Below, piece after piece: positions 62,011-64,000 of a stretch of 64,000 nt of DNA. The translations under genes and the position numbers were made by a program. The stretch covers positions 372,001-436,000 of the forward strand of contig NZ_CP060488.1 in the NCBI RefSeq assembly GCF_014334015.1. The letters run 5' to 3'. Position 1 is the stretch's first letter. Every line of letters starts with the position of its first letter. A model generated the notes under the pieces. It ran no database searches and had not been told where the DNA came from. It saw nothing but the letters and a program-made list of their open reading frames with translations. This DNA comes from Bacteroides sp. M10. GTDB taxonomy: Bacteria > Bacteroidota > Bacteroidia > Bacteroidales > Bacteroidaceae.

Positions 62011-64000
62011 ATGAACTTAAGACTTATACTTAGAATAGCCCGTACCGAACTAGCGGTACTTTTTTACTCACCGGTTGCATGGTTGCTACTGGTCGCTTTT
62101 ACATGCCAGGTAGGATTCGATTTTATGAATATCCTGACGGAAATAGTAAAAATAAAAGCATTGGGCAACACGATCACTTTTAGTGTCACAGCCGGTTTTG
62201 TTCTTGGTCTCAAAGGAATATATGAAGTAATACAGGAAACGATCTACCTCTATATTCCTTTATTGACCATGAATCTGATGAGCCGTGAATATTCATCAGG
62301 ATCTATCAAACTACTATATTCATCACCGGTAAGCAGTGTTCAAATCATTGTCGGCAAGTTTGTCTCAATGGTAGTATTTGCCCTGATCTTTGTCGTTATC
62401 CTTGCCCTACCGACAATCGTGATGTTTATATCGGTACCACATGTTGATGTTACACTTATCCTAGCGGGATTGTTATCCATGTTTCTATTGATATTGACCT
62501 ATTGCTCTATCGGTCTCTTTATGACCACGCTCACATCTTACCAGGTTGTGGCAGCTGTTGCCACCCTTTCCACATTGGCATTTTTCAATTATGTGGGTGG
62601 AATCGGCCAGGAGTCCATATTCTTTAGAGAGATTACTTATTGGTTATCTATTAAAGGACGCGCCAGTGAAATGGTTGGAGGATTGATATGCAGCGATGAT
62701 GTCATCTATTTCTTGGCTGTAATTTCATTATTCCTCTGGCTATCGGTCATTAAACTGAATAATGAAAAGACACGCCGTTCGTTCCTTTCAAAAACAATGC
62801 GTTATACATTAGCCGTATGCACCATTATAGTGATTGGTTTTGCCAGTTCACGCCCGGCATTAATGTTTTTTTATGATGCCACCCGCAGCAAGCAGCGTAC
62901 ACTTTCGGAAGAAAGTCAGAAAGTGATGAGACAGTTGTCCGGCCCTATGACAATTACAACTTATGTCGATATCTTTGATAAAGAATTTGACGTTGCTTCT
63001 CCAAAGGAACAGAAAGAAGATATGACACGATTTAAAATGTACATACGCTTCAAACCAGAGATAAAAATGAAGTACGTTTACTATTACTCTACACCAAAAG
63101 ACAGTACTCTTTATCACCAATATCCAAATAAAAGTATTCGTGAAATAGCTTATGAAGTTGCCAAGAAAAAGAATTTCAATCCTAAGCAACTAAAAAGCGC
63201 CGAAGAACTAAAAGAGAAAATAGATCTGGCTAAAGAAAATTATCGGTTTGTACGTGTTGTAGAGCGTGGGTCCGGTGAACAAGCCCGCCTTCGTTTGTTC
63301 GACGATATGGAATATCATCCCTCTGAAACAGAAATCTCCGCAGCATTGAAAAAAATGCTTGTTACTCCCGTAAAGGTAGGTGTCATCACAGGACACCACG
63401 AGCGTTCGACCACTAAAAAGGGAGATCAGGATTACTCACTTTTTGCCACACACGGGCGCTTCCGTTATTCCATGATTAACCAAGGTTTTGATTTGACGGA
63501 ACTGGATTTGAAGGATATGAATGATATACCAAACAATATCAATATATTACTTATTGCTGAAATGCGTTCGTCCATGAGTCCAAAAGAAGAAGAAATTATA
63601 AACCGTTTTCTTGAACGTGGAGGTAATATGATGATTATGGGTGATGTCGGACGTGAGGAAGTGATGAATCCCTTGCTCCGGAAAATCGGTTTAAAACTGC
63701 TTCCGGGAATCATTGCACAACCTTCTGACATTAATCCGGGAGACCTCATTCTTGCAAAGGCTACACAAGCAGCCGCTGACAGTATAGGAGGTTTCTACAA
63801 ACGTATGGTAGAAAGAAAAACCTATAGTGCGGTCACTATGCCATCAGCGGTTGCTCTGGAAGTTGTCGATACAACCCAATTCCATCCAATCGTTTTATTG
63901 CAAAGTAACGCCCAACAAACATGGATTGAATATCAAACAAAAGATTTTATAAATGATTCTCTTTCATTGGATTCTCTTCAAGGTGAAAAGCTAGGGGCAT
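62011..64000 (+). CDS. Fused ABC permease and GldG-like domain protein, second paralogue (runs off the window)
   Basis: The gene begins at ATG 62011, 11 bases after the first paralogue, and is open to the window's end, so at least 663 residues are visible. It has the same plan: N-terminal ABC-2 permease (about 1-270; LFYSPVAWLLLVAFTCQ, SREYSSGSIKLLYSSPVSSV), then the GldG-like region (about 290 on; ITTYVDIFDKEFDVASPKEQ, INILLIAEMRSSMSPKEEEI, GGNMMIMGDVGREEVMNPLL). The two permeases probably form a heterodimer with two copies of the ATPase. The C-terminal end is outside the window. No frameshift is visible. Confidence 0.88.
   Translation, partial: MNLRLILRIARTELAVLFYSPVAWLLLVAFTCQVGFDFMNILTEIVKIKALGNTITFSVTAGFVLGLKGIYEVIQETIYLYIPLLTMNLMSREYSSGSIKLLYSSPVSSVQIIVGKFVSMVVFALIFVVILALPTIVMFISVPHVDVTLILAGLLSMFLLILTYCSIGLFMTTLTSYQVVAAVATLSTLAFFNYVGGIGQESIFFREITYWLSIKGRASEMVGGLICSDDVIYFLAVISLFLWLSVIKLNNEKTRRSFLSKTMRYTLAVCTIIVIGFASSRPALMFFYDATRSKQRTLSEESQKVMRQLSGPMTITTYVDIFDKEFDVASPKEQKEDMTRFKMYIRFKPEIKMKYVYYYSTPKDSTLYHQYPNKSIREIAYEVAKKKNFNPKQLKSAEELKEKIDLAKENYRFVRVVERGSGEQARLRLFDDMEYHPSETEISAALKKMLVTPVKVGVITGHHERSTTKKGDQDYSLFATHGRFRYSMINQGFDLTELDLKDMNDIPNNINILLIAEMRSSMSPKEEEIINRFLERGGNMMIMGDVGREEVMNPLLRKIGLKLLPGIIAQPSDINPGDLILAKATQAAADSIGGFYKRMVERKTYSAVTMPSAVALEVVDTTQFHPIVLLQSNAQQTWIEYQTKDFINDSLSLDSLQGEKLGA

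Overview
The window is from a Bacteroides-type genome (Bacteroidota), species not resolved. The evidence is the gene content (SusC/SusD pair, ECF sigma/FecR pair, GldA/GldFG-like ABC transporter, IS66 and IS4 elements of Bacteroides type) and promoters matching the Bacteroides -7 motif TAnnTTTG, for example before the tRNA, ferredoxin, metA and an orphan ATPase gene.

Layout. 1 to about 2000 is the G+C-rich end of an integrative element with an IntDOT-like recombinase. 2233-10844 is a plus-strand block: type I asparaginase, an orphan DUF4143-type ATPase, RadA, a FAD dehydrogenase, a LuxR-type regulator and a TonB-dependent receptor. 10845-16149 is repeat-rich and holds one IS66 element inserted into another; excising the inner element and one 8-bp target duplication restores the outer element's broken tnpB frame. 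16277-26179 is housekeeping DNA, mostly minus strand: acetyltransferase, membrane zinc-ribbon lipoprotein, U32 protein, MetA, a plus-strand ferredoxin, a MITE-like repeat, aspartate aminotransferase, RibBA, an LptF/LptG permease and a START-like protein.

A tRNA-Met at 26403-26479 is the target of an 8.4-kb integrated element (about 26478-34863). It has 13-bp core repeats, a tyrosine recombinase, an excisionase-like HTH protein, a putative phage/plasmid replication initiator, a BRO-N/KilAC antirepressor, an ORF6N protein and an XRE repressor flanked by four copies of one operator. It also contains an unusual tract of 11-12-bp periodic repeats. I see no relaxase or capsid gene. Beyond it lies a GMP synthase paralogue whose glutaminase half is degenerate.

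36721-64000 (running off the window) is one long plus-strand locus: ECF sigma factor, FecR anti-sigma, STN-bearing SusC, SusD, DUF4843-like and PKD-like lipoproteins, an active-looking HExxH metalloprotease, a paralogue that has lost every zinc ligand, an orphan carboxypeptidase-regulatory-like domain protein, two paralogous outer-membrane barrels, an ABC ATPase and two fused GldF-GldG-like permeases. The SusC/SusD/two-lipoprotein core resembles the peptide importer BT2261-BT2264 of B. thetaiotaomicron, so I infer a signal-regulated peptide or protein capture, processing and transport system. In this genome its susD gene is split by a 1.3-kb IS4-family element with a 13-bp target duplication, so the uptake arm may be disabled. 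This locus is the best candidate for an undescribed system in the window.
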